From NCBI GenBank assembly GCA_945907045.1, contig CAMDSH010000001.1, positions 1 to 64,000 on the forward strand: a stretch of DNA of 64,000 nt, read 5' to 3'. Each line of letters opens with the position of its first letter. Positions within the stretch are counted from its first letter, which is position 1. This stretch comes from Rhizobium sp. Q54. Its GTDB lineage: Bacteria; Pseudomonadota; Alphaproteobacteria; Rhizobiales; Xanthobacteraceae. This document shows positions 62,132-64,000 of this stretch, one piece after another. The position numbers were made by a program, and so were the translations under genes. The notes under the pieces are model-generated. The model worked only from the letters and a program-made list of their open reading frames with translations. It was not told where the DNA came from and ran no database searches.

Positions 62132-63207
62132 AAGACGACACCAAGGCGCCGCAAAAGCCAATTGCTGCGAAGGCCGTCGCCGGGTTGATTACGGATTCGC
62201 TTAAAGCCGCAGGGCTGCCGCCGGACGATGCGGTGAAATGCGCCGAGCTTATTCTGGAGGCCGATCTCATCGGCGCGGATGCGCACGGCGTGTTCCGCCT
62301 GCCGCAATATGTCACGCGGCTTAAATTGGGCTCCACCAATCCGCGCCCCAGCATCAAGGTCAATCGCACCGCGCCGGCCACTGCGCTCGTCGATGGCGAC
62401 AACGGCATGGGTCATCTTGTCGTCGCGCGCGCGGCGGAAACCGCCATCGAGATGGCGCGCGAATGTGGCGTCGCCTGGGTCGGCTGCCGCATGTCGGGAC
62501 ATGCGGGCGCCGCCGGTGTTTATGCCGCGTTGCCGCTGAGAGCCGACATGATCGGAATTTATTCGGCGGTGGCGAACGCCAATCACATGCCGCTCGCCGG
62601 CGGCGCCGAACCGCTGCTCGGCACCAATCCGCTGGCGATTGCGATTCCGGCCGGCGAAGAGCCGCCGCTGGTGCTCGACATTGCCACCTCGATTGTCTCC
62701 TACGGCACCATCAAGAATCACAAATTGCAAAACCGTCCGCTGCAAGGCGACTGGATGATCGATCCCAAGACGGGGGCCGCGGTCACCGATCCGCAGAAAA
62801 GCGCCGAGGCGCTGCTGTTGCCGATGGCGGGTTACAAGGGCGCGGGGCTGGCACTGATGCTCGGCCTGCTCGGCGGCACTCTCAACGGCGCGCTGTTCGG
62901 CCGCGACTGCGTCGATTTCAATTTGGAGCCCGGCAAGGTCACCAACACCGGGCAGTTCGTGATTGCGCTCGATCCGAGAAAATTTCTCAAGCTCGAGGAA
63001 TTCAAATCGGAAGTGGACCGGCACATCCGCAGCTTGCGCGATTCCAGGCCGCTGCCGGGCCATGATGCCGTGCGTCTGCCGGGTGAGCAGCGCGCCAAGC
63101 GGCGTGCAACGCGGTTGCGGGACGGCTTGATACTGCCGCCCGAGCTGATTGCGCAACTCGACAAGCTGGCTGCGGAATTGAATGTGAAGCCGCTGCGCGA
63201 GCGCTAA
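62128..63207 (+). CDS. Ldh family (malate/lactate type 2) oxidoreductase
   Basis: 359 residues from a GTG overlapping the amidohydrolase stop. NAD(P)-dependent 2-hydroxyacid oxidation in the fold unrelated to classical LDH. Marks: ADLIGADAHGVFRLPQYVTRL, GHAGAAGVYAALPL, GTNPLAIAIPAGEEPPLVLDIATS, GYKGAGLALMLGLLGG. The catalytic His (DAHGV) is present. Together with the amidohydrolase it forms a two-gene unit that likely handles related 2-hydroxy or 2-oxo acids. It converges with the truncated Bug gene 9 bases away. Confidence 0.92.
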   Translation: MKDDTKAPQKPIAAKAVAGLITDSLKAAGLPPDDAVKCAELILEADLIGADAHGVFRLPQYVTRLKLGSTNPRPSIKVNRTAPATALVDGDNGMGHLVVARAAETAIEMARECGVAWVGCRMSGHAGAAGVYAALPLRADMIGIYSAVANANHMPLAGGAEPLLGTNPLAIAIPAGEEPPLVLDIATSIVSYGTIKNHKLQNRPLQGDWMIDPKTGAAVTDPQKSAEALLLPMAGYKGAGLALMLGLLGGTLNGALFGRDCVDFNLEPGKVTNTGQFVIALDPRKFLKLEEFKSEVDRHIRSLRDSRPLPGHDAVRLPGEQRAKRRATRLRDGLILPPELIAQLDKLAAELNVKPLRER

Positions 63208-63216
63208 AGGAAGCGG

Positions 63217-64000
63217 TTACTCCAGCTTGGCTCCGGTGTCCTTCACGACGCGCTTCCATTTCGCTGTTTCGGCGGCGAGATAGGCCTTGAATTCCTGCGG
63301 CGATTGGCTCGAGGTCGCCAGCATCCCGGCGTCATTCATCAGCTTGCGGGTCTTCGGGTCTTTCATCGTCTCGACGATGGCGGCGTGCAGCTTGACGACG
63401 ATCGGCTGTGGCGTGCCGGTGATAGCGAACAGCCCCTGCCACGATGAACTCACATTCTCCGGGAAGCCCTGCTCAATCATCGTCGGCACATCGGGCAACT
63501 GCTCAAGCCGGTTCCGGGTCGTCACCGCGAGGGCCTTGAGATTTCCGGACTTCACATGCCCGATTGCCGCCGAGAACGTGACGAACATCACATCGACATG
63601 ACCGGCGATAAGATCGTTGAGCGCAGGTCCGGCACCACCCTTGTAGGGGACTTGCAGCATGTCCAAACCGGCTGTGCGGCGGAATTGCTCCATCTCCAGC
63701 GTATTGAGCGTACTGATGCCGGACGCCCCATAATTGATCTTGCCCGGCCGCGCCTTCACATAGCCGATCATCTCCTTGATCGAGTTAGGCGGAAACTTGT
63801 TGCTGGCGACCAGAATGCCCGCGGTTTCCGCGGCGATTGAGACGGGTATGAAATCGCGTTCCGGCACCACGGCCAGGTCACGGTAGAAATTGGGATTGAT
63901 CGCGGTTGTCCCGACATTGCCGAAGAACAGCGTGTAGCCGTCGGGCGCCGCGCGCGCGGCCGTCTCCATGCCGATATTGCCGGCGGCGCCGCCGCGATTG
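63217..64000 (-). CDS. Bug-type substrate-binding protein, 3' part (partial)
   Basis: About 261 residues are visible; the 5' end lies past the right edge. The frame continues to the edge reading NRGGAAGNIGMETAARAAPDGYTLFFG, matching the Bug signature ENRPGAGGNIG-xx-AAPDGYTL, so the internal ATG at 63969 is not the start. Also LPDVPTMIEQGFPENVSSSW. A periplasmic carboxylate binder, the third in the window. Its place beside the catabolic genes suggests involvement in the same uptake, alongside the ABC system. Confidence 0.93.
   Translation of the reverse strand, partial: NRGGAAGNIGMETAARAAPDGYTLFFGNVGTTAINPNFYRDLAVVPERDFIPVSIAAETAGILVASNKFPPNSIKEMIGYVKARPGKINYGASGISTLNTLEMEQFRRTAGLDMLQVPYKGGAGPALNDLIAGHVDVMFVTFSAAIGHVKSGNLKALAVTTRNRLEQLPDVPTMIEQGFPENVSSSWQGLFAITGTPQPIVVKLHAAIVETMKDPKTRKLMNDAGMLATSSQSPQEFKAYLAAETAKWKRVVKDTGAKLE

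Overview
The window looks like chromosomal DNA of an alphaproteobacterium of the Hyphomicrobiales (Rhizobiales), probably a Bradyrhizobiaceae/Xanthobacteraceae-type lineage. The inference rests on high GC, the gene orders ubiG/lysC/ptsP/prfA, bolA-dnaJ-cobS-cobT-rpmB and Suv3-like helicase-S4-fdxA-carD, an NDUFAF5-like protein, several orphan Bug-type solute-binding proteins, and REP-like palindromes of the kind common in that group. No 16S rRNA is present, so species cannot be named.

Region by region. 1-5 kb (minus): 5' end of prfA, ptsP (nitrogen PTS enzyme I), a DUF1932 dehydrogenase and lysC; ubiG and an EamA exporter run the other way. 6.7-9.2 kb: overlapping minus-strand operon comF-grxC-nitrilase-DUF1178. 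9.2-13 kb: NDUFAF5-like methyltransferase homologue, orphan Flp pilin, mutT, argJ, parvulin isomerase. 13.4-24.5 kb: secA, GIY-YIG protein, L,D-transpeptidase with a repeat tail, accA, xerD, a 49-residue membrane protein, aroK-aroB, a CBS-domain CorC/CNNM protein. 24.5-37.4 kb: Bug protein, BolA, DnaJ-like protein, cobS-cobT, phytase-like esterase, rpmB, DUF3108 protein, Suv3-like helicase, S4 protein, fdxA, carD. Between fdxA and carD lie a GGAAC-N17-CGTT stress-type promoter candidate and a possible very short RNA.

37.4-47.5 kb: cytochrome b561, M48 lipoprotein protease, SNase-like protein, a second Bug protein, then a run of small stress/envelope genes (DUF937, GlsB, DUF3597, PsiF-type, and a duplicated-motif secreted protein) separated by strong hairpins, then a DedA-like membrane protein, tRNA-Arg(CCT), a low-GC gene framed by two direct copies of a ~120 bp palindromic repeat, infA and a DEAD-box helicase.

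47.8-64 kb is an accessory catabolic region. It holds a class III CoA-transferase, a crotonase-fold protein, an Fe3+/organic-type ABC importer (ATPase, two tandem binding proteins, fused double permease), MmgE/PrpD, SDR, aldehyde dehydrogenase, an orphan molybdenum hydroxylase large subunit, an ACMSD-like amidohydrolase, an Ldh-type dehydrogenase and a truncated Bug protein. Together they suggest uptake and CoA-dependent breakdown of an unidentified organic acid. Two enzymes here, the crotonase and the SDR, lack the residues that normally perform catalysis in their families; this is the most unusual biochemical signal in the window. No CRISPR array, prophage, transposase or rRNA gene was seen.
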